64,000 nt of DNA from Plantago major (Eukaryota; Streptophyta; Magnoliopsida; Lamiales; Plantaginaceae). The DNA is taken from the NCBI GenBank assembly GCA_026545765.1, contig CM048844.1, positions 16,934,237-16,998,236 on the forward strand. The letters are read 5' to 3'. Within the stretch, counting starts at the first letter, position 1. Every line of letters starts with the position of its first letter. The position numbers were made by a program, and so were the translations under genes. The notes beneath the pieces were generated by a model. That model searched no databases and had not been told where the DNA came from. It worked only from the letters and a program-made list of their open reading frames with translations. This document shows, piece after piece, positions 11,170 to 24,251 of the stretch.

Positions 11170-14100
11170 TCAGAAGATTATCTCCTTTAAAACTAGGAGA
11201 ACTAGCATAACAAAGCACATAATGACAAGAACAGAAGCGCACATCACCATGCCACCTTGCTTTTGACTTCTTTCTGCCTGCAATTTCAATTTGTTCCAAC
11301 ATACAATTGCGCATGATTAACTAAAACACAATCAAGAGAAAAAAATAATCATATGCACCGACGAAATTATGGAAGTTCAAAGAAAGAGTACCTTCTGTAG
11401 CTGTTTGAGTCCATCCTCAACCGAGGCTGCAACATTTGTTATGTTGTGATCTATCCTGTCAACAATAGTTCCCTGTTCCGAATTCACAGTATTTAGTTTT
11501 GTCCAAAATAAAAAAACATGTGCAAGGCTGTAGCTGAAAGGAAAAATAGCCTCTGACCTGATCTATCACCAAAACTGACAAATCCTTCATAATCTGTGCT
11601 AGCTCATTAACGGATTCCACAACCTATAACCAAATAATAATGCCAGAAGACAATAAGCATCCATTTGTTCACAGCTAAAAGAAAATAGAATAGGCTCTCA
11701 GTTACCTGTTGGATTTCTTTCTCCCTTTCTACTGTGAGTGCCTCACTTTTCTTTAACTTCGCCATTTGATGTTCACTGAATCCCTACAACATGAAAAAAA
11801 GCACAACAAAAGAGAAGTTAAGAGGTATCAAGAACAGTCAAATAAACATGTCCATACAAAGGCAATTGGCCTGCAAAGGAGATAAACACATGAACATAAG
11901 AAACTTAAACTTGTTGATGACCAACTGTAGCTCTGATCACCTTGATTCGGAGTACATAAATAATTTGTGCTTAAAGTGGTATAGTAGTAGAAGTTTTCTA
12001 ATATTAAGTCAAAGGGGTACAGAGAAACGGTACTGATTTTAAACATGGGAGTAGGTATTCCATATTTGCAAAACGAAAATTTTAGCATGTGCCATGCCAA
12101 AGGTAGAAGAATAGGGAAAAATAGATATTTAGATATAAAATGTATCTAATAATTTTCCTATCAACTCTGCTGGCAAATGTTTCTGGTCAACATTTCACCA
12201 AGGTGTGTGTGAACTGAAGTATTAGACAATGAAACTTAATTTACATCAACATTAACAAAGCAGCACCCACATACCATGTCATCCAGATCATCGTCCTCCC
12301 TCGTAGAATTGCTTCCATTTAAGTTCATTTCCAAGTCCACCCCATCCGGACCCTACACAAAATAGTAAAATGCTAAGATACATGATAATCTGTAACTACT
12401 GAGCCTGCAATGTGACCCAGAAACTGTGGGTGGTTATTGAGATGTTAGCAGTTCAGAGGTTGAGACAAATAATTATGAATATGTCTTCAGTGAGAAGACA
12501 ATAAGTCAACTTATCTTAACAACTAAGCTTAATTCATACCCAGGTGCATGGACACTTTACCTCTTTCTGCAGCTGAAGCCGTTTCAAATATGTCGACTGT
12601 TTTCTGCGTAATTCCATTGAGAGTGTCTGCAGATCAGTAGCTAAAGAACGCTGCCAAAGAAACAATATGATAAAACCGATCACTCATTTTTTCCAACAAA
12701 GAGCAGATGTGGATACTATATCACCACCGAGAGCCACTGTAATCAATGATCTTAGTCGTTTGCTGTATGCAAATAGAACTTGCTTCAAGATTGGATGGGT
12801 GCAATAAAGAAATGATTAATAGAGCAAATAAAAAAAGCATCTAGTCAGTTCAATATGGTTTACTGTGGATTCATATTCATCAATGGTTTCTCAGTGGTTA
12901 TGAATGATGGATGAAGATTACTAAAACATATGTTGTGCTTCCTTCCACATATGAAGTGAGAAATGTCGTCATAGCTCTAAATGTTGAACAAGTGGTAATA
13001 CAATTCGAACTACAGATATGAGATCATACCTGGACATTTTTCCTTATATTTGCATCCTCAGAAGGCCCACCAACAGAGAGTCTTTGTAATTTTTTCTCGG
13101 ACTTTCTTAAAAGATCAGTTATCTCATGAGTAAGTGCCTCAATCCGGCGTTGATCCTCTTTACCATCTCCAAATGACGGCATTAAAGCTTTCGCATGAGC
13201 TTTTGCCAACTCAGCCATCTTTCCCCTAACACGTTGTATATTAGCTGCTATTTCTTCAGATACATCAACCCAAGCTGGCGGCAGTCCCACTGCTACTGTA
13301 CCCCTACTGTATTAAGGAAATAGGATCCTTATGTGAGGCTTCAGTAAACTGATTTAGAGGAAGTAAAATAACAAATAAGAGTAGCTGATTAAAAATTGAC
13401 ATTTCGAATGAAGCCGTTTCTTTTCCTCCACATCCTTTCAGCGATGAGATTTTTCTATATGTAAGCCACCTACGTAATCATATTGCTTCACTTGGTTTAC
13501 AGTGAAAAGCCAATTCAGTGTTTTTATCACATTCACTAAATTGATTAGAGGGCAGTTAGATCAGAGTGTTACCTAGTTAAATTTTAGGAACATTAAGCAA
13601 TGAAAACCAGAGATATTCAGTTTCTCTGGGGAAAGTATAAACTGAAAAGGCAACAAGAACAAGGGGAATACAAGTTACAACAATCCTCAACGTGGAACAC
13701 AATGTATCTAAACATTAAAGCCATTGTGTTCGGAAAGATCCAGAGAGCCAGATACACATGAAAGGACAAACCTATAGTGATTGGAAAATTAAAGGTGAAT
13801 TTAAAGCAAAGTACACTCATTATTTCATATACTGAAAACCAAATATGTATCGTTATCTAGCTTGAAGACTGAACAAATGTTGCTTTTCAAGCTACAGAGA
13901 AACACTAAGCTCCATGCCTCTAATTTATATTGTTGAATCCCAGATTAAAACACACTCAAATATATGAATATAAGAAACAGAAGATGAATCAGGCTGATTG
14001 CATTGCATGACACTCAGCAAGTATTAGTGCCACCATCCACATGATAACAACAATATTGAGATATGTAATCATACTTTCTCCTGAGATACGAACATAACCA

Positions 14101-14902
14101 TACCCACAATCTTCACAAAACAATCCCTAAAGACTTGTAAAGCTGTACAGAAAAACTAACATCTTTTCTTAAAGAGTAAAAAGGAAAGAAACTAATCTTT
14201 CTTATTGCAATTTAAGTAACTGAACTCCGTTCGTCCAACCAAAAACACCAGTTCCGAAAACAAAGAGATCTACTTCTAGCATCACATATATGCATACATC
14301 ATTGCTCATCATGTTAACCACACCATTTTTCATCAATATTTGATCCGCTACACTGAATCCAATAAATTCAACAGCTAAAACTTTGACGGCCTCAAACTTA
14401 ATCAAGCATTTCGAATAATCTCAGAAGACTAAACCTCAAACTTAACTTAATTTACAATACAGAAAAGGAACGCAATTACTCGAAATCACTATACCAGTCG
14501 CTAGCATGTGCATCATTTCTGATCATGAGCCACATAATATATCAACTAGACCATTCCATTCTCCATCAACAGTTAATCTATTACACTCAACTCAACAAAT
14601 CCCATAGATAATTTCGATGACATAAAGGTCGATCAAATACAACATAACCTCTCTAGACCTCAATCTGAGCTGAATTTACCAGATAGCAACTGAATCGAAG
14701 GCTATCACTGAAAACATGATTACCTGGAGGTACCGGGATCTTCAGTACTAAGAGGAGTGTAAGATCGATTGGGGTTAAGCAACGACGTCGTAGATAGCTC
14801 GATCACCGCCCCTCCGCCGCCTGGAATCGATGCCGGAGCCCTAACGCTCTTCAACGCGTCTCTGTACTTTCGGTACAGAATCGTCCTATTGCGCATCGCC
14901 AT
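11170..14902 (-). CDS. SYP4: Syntaxin of plants SYP4 (SYP41/42/43 type), trans-Golgi Qa-SNARE
   Basis: Eight exons join exactly: 14902-14724, 13306-13030, 12650-12561, 12352-12275, 11783-11706, 11623-11558, 11472-11392 and 11277-11170, giving 318 residues. The start MAMRNRTILYRKYRDALKS is typical of SYP4 proteins, followed by SLLNPNRSYTPLSTEDP and VGLPPAWVDVSEEI. The SNARE helix spans roughly residues 220-280, with the central-layer glutamine in LVIDQGTIVDRID, and a C-terminal membrane anchor (MVMCASVLVIMCFVMLVLLVL) ends four residues before the stop. SYP4 proteins pair with VPS45 and VTI12/SYP6 SNAREs to fuse vesicles at the trans-Golgi network/early endosome. Intron 1 (1.4 kb) is the longest. 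Length matches the family. Confidence 0.95.
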
Positions 14903-16180
14903 TATTGAATCGACAAGGGAGCAAAACAATACTCCACTGCAATCTTCTGGAAAATCGACGAAGCGAATGGATCGAAGTGATCCAATGAGGAAGAAGATGA
15001 AATTACCTGAAACAATTTTGGAGTCGGGCTGAAATTTCAGTTGAGCGGGCCGAGAAGGTTTAGAGAAAGGGTTGTAAGTAACCAAAATGGACCTACTTTG
15101 GAGTGTGGGGCCCTTGAGGAGTAAAGGGCAATGCTAAGTAAATTGCATTTTAGTCCTCTAAGACCATGGTCGAGTAATTTTGGTACAAAATTTCTTGATA
15201 ATTATAATATGTCAAACATATTACACTATGTAAAGGTTGAACGCATGAGTTGAATTACAACCGTTTGGACCATTTTCCGAACAAAACACCATACACACCT
15301 TAATTTAAAACTTAATATTCCAGAGTTAGAATTTACTGTCCTTCATCACCGTCAATTGCAATTTTCGAAAGAGACAATACACAATTTAAAAAAAAATTGC
15401 GTAAGTCAAATTTGAAATTCGAGATGTTTGGTACTTAGATTATGGAATTGTTACAGCTCCAATATTATATGTCCGCACTTCCATTCTGAATCTCAAGATG
15501 GAAAGGAAGTGAATATAAACATTAGTATAAGTCGATACGCTTCTACTTACGTAGAAAAAACAAATTAATACGATAACCCATATTAATGTATTAAAAATCT
15601 GCACGTAAATGTCAGTAGTTTCTAATTCCTAACGTACGTAAAAATATATTCTACTTATGAAAAAATCATTGTATATTATCGTGTTCCATTACATGTCCCG
15701 ATCCATCTCGGAGTTACTATAAAATTTCATTCATCAAAGGAGCTCACTTGGACATTTTTCATTTTTCAGGTAATCACCACCTGCATACGTTACAGATTGA
15801 ATGAAAACTTATCTACTCGTACACAAATTTAGTGTGATTTTTAGTTAAATTGATAATTTTGTAAGTGGAAAGATGAAGGAAAGAATATAAAAGGTGTGTG
15901 GAAGACAAGACTCGGTTTCCTTTCGGTGGATTTTTAACTTGACTCTCCACCCTGCTTAAGGCAAACCCCTCTACTCAGTTTCTCCTTCTGGTCTTCTTGT
16001 CTGATCATCATCCATTCTTGTCCTCATTTCTCTCACTCCTCCTAAATCCAACTAAATCCCAGCTCAATCACCTCACTTACACCCTTTGATCAGCTTTTTT
16101 TGAAGCTCTTGTTCAGACTAAGGTTCTTGGAAGCCATTTGGAAAAAAGGAAAAAGAAAAAAGAAACAATCAATCACTCTA
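14903..16180. other. Divergent promoter region between SYP4 and DI19
   Basis: AT-rich intergenic DNA. The left ~200 bp probably holds SYP4 5-prime UTR and promoter, and the right ~290 bp DI19 promoter and leader. No open frame or repeat that I recognise. Confidence 0.5.
15886..15892 (+). promoter_or_regulatory. Probable TATA box of DI19
   Basis: TATAAAA about 295 bp upstream of the DI19 start codon, followed by a C/T-rich leader, consistent with a plant core promoter. Confidence 0.55.
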
Positions 16181-19100
16181 ATGGATTCCAGTTCTTGGGC
16201 TGCTCGTCTTTCTTCTGCTTCCAAGCGCTATCAATCAGCTCTCTCATCACGATCTGGTTAATTCATCAACTTTTTTTTTTTTTTTTTTTTTTTGTTCTTT
16301 TAAGTGTTTAATTTCAGCCGGAGTTTTATCCAATTGTTATACGATGTTGTTTTCTTGGAAATGAGCTACATGTGCGTGTTGTTTTGTATGTTTTATGTTA
16401 AAGATTGGATTTTTATACTTGATCTAGGGCTTGTGAGACTCTTACTGAGTGTTAAGTTTCTTGGAGAATTTAGGACTTGGTTAACTAATTTGTTATGCTG
16501 TAGCCTGTATGGTATCCTTGAATTTTGTTTTCTTATTTTTTCATTTTTTATTTTTTCTATGTAAATTTTGGTCTTGGTTTTGCTAACTTTACAGCTACTT
16601 GTGTGGTTGGGTGCCTCTATTGTGGTTTTTGATGTTGTGGGTGTTGTTGTAGGAATGAGATGGGATAGCATGGATGCAGAGATGCTAATGGGTTTTGAGG
16701 ATTTCGATGTGGATGACGACATGAGGGAGGAGTACCTATGCCCCTTTTGTTCCGATTATTTTGATATTGTTGGACTCTGTTGCCACATCGACGATGAGCA
16801 TACGGTAGAGGCCAAGAATGGGGTAAAGAAAGATCTCCTTTCGCTGTATTTATATTTTGTTTGTCCATAAGCGAATTCTTTCAATTTCAAGCTGCCTGAT
16901 AATCATAAGCATTGAGTTTAGTGTGTTACTTAATATAGTGATATTTAATGTGAGACAGAATTCGTAACTTGCCAGACAAATGTACAGTGTTTGCATATAA
17001 ATATTGGTTTGTAGTGAAGGATTGCTTCTTCTTGCGAGAAAGGGATGTATATGTATTTTTAGCTTTGTAAATAAGGAAGAGTAGGTGCTCTCTGAGTTGT
17101 TCATCTTTCTCATGTGATAATCATGATTGGTGGTAGAGAAAATTTTACTTCTTTTAAGGTAACCATGAAACAACTAAACCTTTATAAAACATTTTGACTA
17201 ACTTTTGCACCCCCTTACATGTGAGTCATCTTTCAGTACTCTTCTGTCCCAGGAAATCAATTCCGTGCCTTTGAAGTCTTTCTTGTCGACACTAGCATCA
17301 ATTATTCGTCTTTCAAAAATTACTTTTTCTGGTCTTCTACTTTTAGTTATGCTTTCCGCATATACTAACTTGCACATTCGTAGCCTGTTTCACACGTGTC
17401 CAACCGCTAAAAACCTGTTTTTGTATCTCCTTTTCTGCAAAACGACACTTCACTCCTTTTCTGTAAAGTCTGTTCGCCTAATAGCTGTAGGCGCTGAGAT
17501 CTGGCCCATCTCATTGTTGCCTAATTTTATTAGCGTACTTATGACTAATGATGTTATTCTTCCACAATAATACCCTGCATGATTCACTCTTGGCACCTCA
17601 CTATATGCTTTTCCGTAATGCATTATACTTCCTCCGTCCCAAGCTAGGTTTCCCATTTGATTTCATTGATTTTCTTACCTTAGTTTGACTACAAATTAAT
17701 GTTTAATAATTAGAAAATTATATTGTGAAAACTATTATACTTTGGTAATATAATGTTCTTGATAACTTTTCCTATACTATTTAAGATTAATTTGTAGTCA
17801 ATCTAAGGTTAAAAAAAGTCTTAACAAAAATTAAATGGGAAACTTAGCTCGGGAAGGAATAAATAATAAAATTACTTGTAGAAACATTGTATGAACTTCA
17901 GCGTCACATCTCCATGGCAGGACTCCTATATGTTAAGAGTATGATGTGTTTAAAAGTTCATAATTTGGATTATTATATTATGGCTCATTCCTCTTCTTTT
18001 TTCTTTTTGTCCTTGAAATAACTTGGAGTTGACGTGCAGGTATGTCCAATTTGTGCAATGAGGGTGGAAGTCGACATGGTTGCTCATATAACTTTACAAC
18101 ATGGGAATGTCTTTAAGATATCCTTTTATCTAAGTTTGTGCCACATTTATGCTATTGTAGATAAAAGCAAGAGTGTAAAAACGTAAGCGCACATGCACAC
18201 ACAGAGATATATGTGTTGTGTTTGTGTATGTGCGTCCATGCCACACTTCAATTTAACCCCCCCCCCCCCCCCCCCCCCCCAACTCGTGCAATGGTTCTCT
18301 CTTTCCCCTGTGTGTGTGCACGTGCTTATTGGCGAATTTGCATTTGTGATTTCTATACTGTTGATTAAATCATTGTTTTAAATTACCGTCTTACGTTCCA
18401 CACGAGTTTCAAGGATACAGTACATTGATGGAAAAGTGGCAGTGTGTAGTAATTTTCATTTATTAGTGACTTGGAACATAACGTAGAAGCTTAATGTATT
18501 GTGCCTAAGCAATTCTAACAAAATGACCGTATCTTGTGAAAGTGTTGATCGCATTATGTGAAATCAAAAAATTACCATGATTTCCTTGACTAGAGTTTAC
18601 ATGCAGCGCAAGAGGAAATCTCGAAAATCTAGTTCACATTCAACACTTTCATTGTTAAGGAGGGAGCTGAGAGAAGGGAACTTGCAGTCCCTTTTTGGAG
18701 GCTCTTCCTATATATCCTCAAGCAATGCAGCCCCAGACCCCTTGCTGTCATCGTTTATCTCACCAATGGTTGAAGATTATGAACGTATTCTACCGCAGCC
18801 AGTTACTGAATCAGCGTTGGGCAAGACAAGTGCTACTTCAGAAAGGTATAATATGTTCCTCATCATCGTAGCTTCAAATTAAAGTAAAATGTGGTATTAC
18901 CTCCGACATGTACCTTTTCCGTACTGTAGCATTACTAACTGTGTCATCACTCATCAGTCGTTTATGGAGTCTGGCCAACGTAGGGTGGGGAAGGGGAGAG
19001 GAGATCATTTATGCAAATTCACATAATCTTTTGCCAAATATATAATCTGCAAACTGCATTGTGCAAGCAATTGGTCTCTCTGTGATCAGATCAAGTTTAA

Positions 19101-19787
19101 GGCTTTAAGCCATAATCAGAATGTACATTAGGATGCATTGCCCCGTCAAAGTCAAACCAAAATAGAATTGCTAAGCTGCAAATGTATTATGTCGAGACAC
19201 ATGTGACGGTGGTTAAGGCAGTGTTGCAGTGGGAGAATACGGCTTTCGGAATTGCATCTGAAACAGTAATAGTAGTACATATGAAAAGGTGTGGAATATA
19301 GGAAGATTAAAAAGGGAAGAAGAGAAATCTCATGGATACAAAGGTGACAGTGGAGTAGAGTAGAGTAAATTCCTCAAGGCCTTTATGCTAACCAAGTATA
19401 ATGGCCCTTGAAGTTTCTCATGCTCTTATACTAATTTTTGCAATTAGTTCCGTGTCTTGTGCATTCTACTGGCTTCATCTTGCAAAGTTCTATATCCTCG
19501 TCGTATCTGCTTAAATGAGGGAAATCATGTTAATACCAGCTAGCTGTTAGTTTACTTCCATACATAAAGTATTTTCTTCACTTGTCCATCATCACGTTTA
19601 ACTGATTGTATCTTAAAAGCACGTGAAATATACTGGCTCTTAGTATTAATATCTACATTTCTGGATTCTAATCTGCAGAAAAGTCCAACAACCTCCCATG
19701 TCGATCAAAGATCAGGAGGAGAAAGCAAAGAGGTGTGAGTTTGTTCAAGGGTTGCTACTGTCCATGGTGCTTGATGATAATTTATAG
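16181..19787 (+). CDS. DI19: Dehydration-induced 19 (Di19) zinc-finger protein
   Basis: Five exons, 16181-16256, 16653-16822, 18040-18117, 18601-18845 and 19679-19787, give 225 residues. The start MDSSSWAARLSSASKRYQ is diagnostic. Two Cys2/His2-like fingers follow: EEYLCPFCSDYFDIVGLCCH and VCPICAMRV..H..LQH. Next come a basic putative nuclear signal (QRKRKSRKSS), the conserved LLRRELREGNLQSLFGGS block and a C-terminal EFVQGLLLSM motif. Di19 proteins are nuclear, stress-responsive DNA-binding regulators, several of which are phosphorylated by CDPK kinases. Intron 3 (18118-18600) starts ATATCCTTTT and ends TTTAC, so it is read as a U12-type AT-AC intron; using it restores the family sequence VFK-MQRKRK exactly. 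Intron 2 holds a MITE. Confidence 0.95.
16271..16293 (+). repeat. Poly-T tract in DI19 intron 1
   Basis: About 23 consecutive T residues shortly after the intron 1 donor. Confidence 0.9.
17626..17862. mobile_element. Stowaway-type MITE in DI19 intron 2
   Basis: About 237 bp with inverted ends: CTTCCTCCGTCCCAAGC at the left; the right end, read on the other strand, gives ATTCCTTCCCGAGCTAAGTT. Both run into TTTCCCA. Interior is AT-rich, with no coding capacity. Confidence 0.75.
18118..18600 (+). other. U12-type AT-AC intron of DI19
   Basis: The donor reads AG/ATATCCTTTT, the U12 consensus. TTCCTTGAC at 18582-18590 matches the U12 branch-point consensus, with its A at 18589, 11 bases before the intron end. 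The last bases are TTTAC and the next exon begins ATGCAGCGCAAG. Splicing keeps the frame between zinc finger 2 and the basic region. No GT-AG alternative that preserves the Di19 sequence is seen at this border. Confidence 0.9.
18257..18280 (+). repeat. C24 homopolymer inside the AT-AC intron
   Basis: Twenty-four C residues in a row, near the middle of DI19 intron 3. Length may be uncertain because of sequencing slippage. Confidence 0.9.
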
Positions 19788-20460
19788 TGTTTTCATGTTG
19801 TCGAAGCACTTCCTGCGGAAGCCGGCTAGGACTGCAAGATGGGCACCCGTCCATGGGACAATGTTGATGTACCTGAAATGTGAAATAAGTTGTAGCAACA
19901 TGTGTAACTTATGCCGTGTAGGGTCTAGTGTTAGGTAAAAGCAGACTGATGTACTGCTTTATGTTGTATTAGGCAAACTCAGACTTGCGATTTATGCTTA
20001 TGCATTACTAAACGAATATGGTTTACTTGCTGCACATGAATCTCAAGTTTTTGGGCTTGTACCAAGGGATGGCAATATAGTCAAGACTTGAAGAGTCACT
20101 GGTTCGAACCGCAACAGATCCACTGATCTATTGCAAGTTCATATGGTACGACCGCCAGGCATTTTTCAAGAGTGCCATATAGTCCGGAAACATTCATGTA
20201 GGAGTAAAGCTGATCTACAGGCTCCAATTTCGTACAATTAATGTACTTTTCAAAGACCCCATCCATACATCTGATACAGTGTTCAAATAAAGCACTGCTA
20301 GTACAACAATAATTTCCTCCGAATGGATAATAGCATAAAACAGAACATGTTAAAAACAACGACCACAATCGCTGCTGATATCATTAACAGCCCCCAGAAT
20401 AGATAACAGACACCTTAGTGTCATTTCTATGCGCTCAATACCTAGTCTAAGAAAGTGAAC
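19788..20460. other. Convergent 3-prime ends of DI19 and the PHD/RING gene
   Basis: Holds the presumed 3-prime UTRs. A lone box-B-like motif (GGTTCGAACC, about 20101-20110) is present with no box A at the right spacing. No gene seen. Confidence 0.5.
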
Positions 20461-23400
20461 CTAACACATACATGGTGTGGGAACACGGACACGCAATACT
20501 TCCTCCACAACATTCTTGACAAACCGGTCCAAGCAAGACCTACATTGCTCTCTATTCAGACATGTCGGCTGATTTGTCATTCTCTCCGGGTGATCACAGA
20601 TCAAGAGTTGCGTCCTAACTGGATACACTTCACGAGGGCGATGCTCAAGTCCAAATGTAGCTAAAACGGTGTGTGTAGAGGTCCTTGCAATGTCTTTGAA
20701 GGTATTGTACCCTGCATCAGCATCATTGGCCAATCTAAGTGAAACCAGATAGAGGCAAGATGTAAACAGCTGCTTAAAATGAATGTCAAACTTGCCACAC
20801 ACCCAAGCTAACAACAGCTACTGGGTAGTGAGTGATTGATGAACTAATAGTAATTAAGCACTCTCAGCAGCTAATCACCAACATTTGCATTTCAGAAGAT
20901 GAGTGATGGCTATCTAAATTGACAACCTAAGCAATTTCTAAAAGAAAAATCAAGAGAATTAAATAAATGGCACATACCTATCTCCATATTTCTGGACAGG
21001 TATTTCAGATGATGCTTAACCATTGATTGCACACGTTCTTTTTCTACCCCGCTGTTGCGGACCTCACTAAGTTTAGAGGGTAATACACTGGCATTAACGC
21101 CAGCGTTTGGTTGGGCACTGCAGGGCTGGAGCTGCTGTTGCCACAAATCCACAGCAACACTAGCACTGATCCCAGAACCTTCGCCGGATAGAAATCCAAC
21201 GGAGGAGTCATTAGCAGAGGTTGAAGCTCGGCTGCAAAATTCCAGACCAACAGCACTGCTTAACTTTGGAGTATGAACTTCGGTACAATTTGTAGATGCT
21301 GCGCTGCGGTCTACCAAACTTCCCTGATGATAAATACTGTTTGGCAGTATCCTTATTTGCACGGAGTCCTGCATGGGAACTTGAGCACCCAAATTATTGG
21401 TATTGGATATTGGCGTGATAGCAAGACGGCTTTCCAAATTTATGTTCCTATTATTGAGAAATTGATGAATCTGGCGTTGGATTCTTCGTCTCTCGAGCAA
21501 CGTAGCTGCCCCAGGTCCTGGAGGAGAGATAACTTGAGAGTGACCCATAGAATCTATCATCGGTCTCGACTGACCTGCGAGCTGGCCAATATATATGTCG
21601 GGTTCATAATACGAAGATTCTTGAACCGCAGCAATGGATGATGAACCAAAATTATTAGGTTCTACAAGATTCACAGGTTGTTCATTCGAGGATGCAAGAA
21701 CAGTCGGTCTACATGCATTACAGTACCAATTTCCCTCAGGCACCTCACACCCAAGGCCGACACAGTAAGTGTGCGCAGATGAGTCACAAAGATCACATAA
21801 AAGCATAAGTGAGTCATCACAACCTTGTTGACACTCGCTGCAGATAACACTTGCATATGGATCAAGGAAACCCCTCACCTCTTCCTCAGATGGCTGATAA
21901 ACCTGCAGAAAGAGAAACACTTCACAACTCAAGCGGGAAAAGCAAAACAGCAAGGAACAACTTCAGAAATCTTTTTCTTCGCTGGAGAAAACTTAAGTGA
22001 ACACTTTTCATCCCTACACTGGAGAATCACACGAACCCCCTGTTACATGTACAACAACATAAGCAATATTCCCTAGCCTCCAGTATGTTTACAGTTTTCT
22101 GCACTAAAACCCCTGTTCCAAACTGGGAACTGTTCTTTTACCCTGTTTTGCAAAGAATATCCAAAATGTGCAAATACAGGAGGTTTAGTGTAGATTATAA
22201 AGTACAAGATCTTTCCAGGCAACAAAAAATGGCAGAAGGATTTGGCACAAGTTACATAGTACAACAGAAGTTACCTGATCACGTTCCGGAACTGCAATTG
22301 CTGCATCCCTGAGATGATGCCCACTATCAGCACGAGCACTCCTGCTAATTGATGCAAACCGTTGCTTGCAAAGGGGGCACCGAGACTCCACCTTCGACCA
22401 CTCAATTATACAGGCAAAACAAAAGTAATGACTGCAACAACTTAAGATTCCTCTTACTGTTTTCTTCCCCTCTCCAGACAGACAAATTCCACAAACTTGC
22501 TGCCCCTCTTTAATCTCTGTCTCAACCACCTTTTCTTTGCCTTTCCTTTTCGCCTGATCACTTTGTGCGGGTATGATTTTTTCCTCTATATTCACTTTCG
22601 AAGAATTTGAGGTCCTGAGACTAGAGGTCAACCGCCTGGAAAGTTCCCTAGCCTCTCTAACTTGCTCTCTCTCCTCTTCAGAGATGGTGAATCCATAGTC
22701 TGGTGATCCAGAACTCACAAAATCTGAATCACTATCCACACTGGGATTTTTCCTCCTCACCCCATCCCGTGCAATGATCCTCTCCTTTCTTACAATGCTA
22801 CTTCTAACCTTGTTCCCGGAACCAGACCTACGCTTTTTACGTAAGACTCGCTTTCTAACTGGCCTTTTGTTTTGGGTTCTCTTTGAGACCTGACCCTTCC
22901 TCTTCCTCTTTTTCGTCCGCCGCTTGGTCACCTTTTTTTCTTTAGGTTAGGCAAATCATTCGTATCTGGCATAAATTCCTCAGAATCATAAAAATCATCT
23001 TCCTCCTGTTCAGGATAGGACACTGAATTCTTTTTTCTACGCTTCTCACTACAGCCATCTCTGTGTGTTCTTGTATTTACACCACGTGGTTTCCTCCTCT
23101 TCGCATCATCATAACCATCTTTTTTCTGTCTGCACAAAATTTCAAAATCATCATCTTCCTCCACCTCACCATGTAAGAGTTTACTTTTCTTTCTTTTATT
23201 AACATTAACAACGTCGTCATCATCTATCTCATCGTAAGGTACCTTTTTCTTTCTTGTAATCAAAACCGTATCCCTTTTTCTCCTTTTGGAACCCCTTGTC
23301 AATCCAGACCTTCCCACCTTAAGTTTATTTTCCACACACTCCTCTTCACTTGAGCTAGCATCATCTTGAAGAGAAGAAGAGTAGTCATCTTCGGACTCGT

Positions 23401-23515
23401 ACACTTCATCTTCACTGACAATGTAATCTCCGTCTGACTCCTCTAGTCGCCTTCTCTTAAGATTAACGCCATTCCTACATGTATGCTTGCGTCCAACTTT
23501 CCCTCCCCTTGCCAT
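20461..23515 (-). CDS. PHD + RING zinc-finger nuclear protein (frame broken once as assembled)
   Basis: Coding blocks 23515-22275, 21902-20978 and 20711-20461 (minus strand) would give about 805 residues. The N-terminal ~200 residues are acidic/basic low complexity with many Lys/Arg runs. A RING finger follows (CGICL, CCSHYFCFACI, RCPLCKQRF), and then in exon 2 a PHD finger (VICSECQQGC, LLCDLCDSSAHTYC, GNWYCNAC). The C-terminus holds GYNTFKDIARTSTH. The architecture matches plant proteins related to Arabidopsis At3g05670 and resembles animal PHRF1; function is probably chromatin-linked ubiquitin ligation (inferred). At about 22932-22941 a run of seven A on the coding strand leaves the two halves of exon 1 one base out of phase, giving a premature TGA. 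The ATG at 23515 directly follows an acceptor, so a 5-prime UTR intron is likely. Confidence 0.85.
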
Positions 23516-24190
23516 CTGCTGATTTACCCACATAAACAATACGAAATCAAAATTGTATCAGACTCCACATACATAAAAATCACAATATTCTAGTACTACT
23601 AAATAATGGAGCGTTCACTGTAATCCTGTCGATCATAAATCATGAGCAATAATTTAAATTCGCAAACGATTTGATCAAAATGCATCCGAACTACTTTCGA
23701 CATAATCAAACACTCCCCTCCACCTTTTCTTCATACTCCTATATCACAAAGACGCAATTAACTCCTTTCAAAACCTAATTCGACCAACAATCAACAACTC
23801 AGACTCAAATTCCGTCCCTTTTCAGCTCACGAATGAAGAGGAGGAAACTAATCTCCAAATCATAACCAAAAAATGTGAAAGAAACTAATGTACGAAATTA
23901 AACAAAAAGCTAGGAAGCTAAGTAATCAATTCTGAAGAAAGAGGCAAAATCATCAAATCTTTATCAACAAAAATCAAACACTAACACAATCAGAAACTAA
24001 AACAATGAATCAGAAAACCAAATCTGCCTGCCACGTAACGCAAACAATTACTAACTCAATCAACACCAATTGAATCTCAAGGAGGGAAATAGATGTACCT
24101 GTTTTGAGCCCATAAGGTCAAAATTAGGAACAGAATGTTGCAGGGAGGTAAAAGCTATGATTTTGGCACAAGTAGAAATGTTATATAGAT
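23516..24190 (-). other. 5-prime UTR exon and leader intron of the PHD/RING gene
   Basis: A donor-like CAAAACAG/GTACAT (minus strand, about 24100) and the acceptor TCAGCAG just before the ATG suggest a leader intron of about 0.58 kb. No coding sequence seen. Confidence 0.5.
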
Positions 24191-24251
24191 GACCGGTTTA
24201 ATTAAACCGGCGCCGGAATGGAACAGTTCTCCTGTGATCCAAATTGACATT

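Noticed and set aside
20095-20115. Lone GGTTCGAACC box B motif
   Set aside because: No box A or stem at the right distance; likely a chance or degraded SINE fragment.
21055-21641. Plus-strand frames opposite the PHD exon
   Set aside because: Shadow frames antisense to a conserved coding exon.
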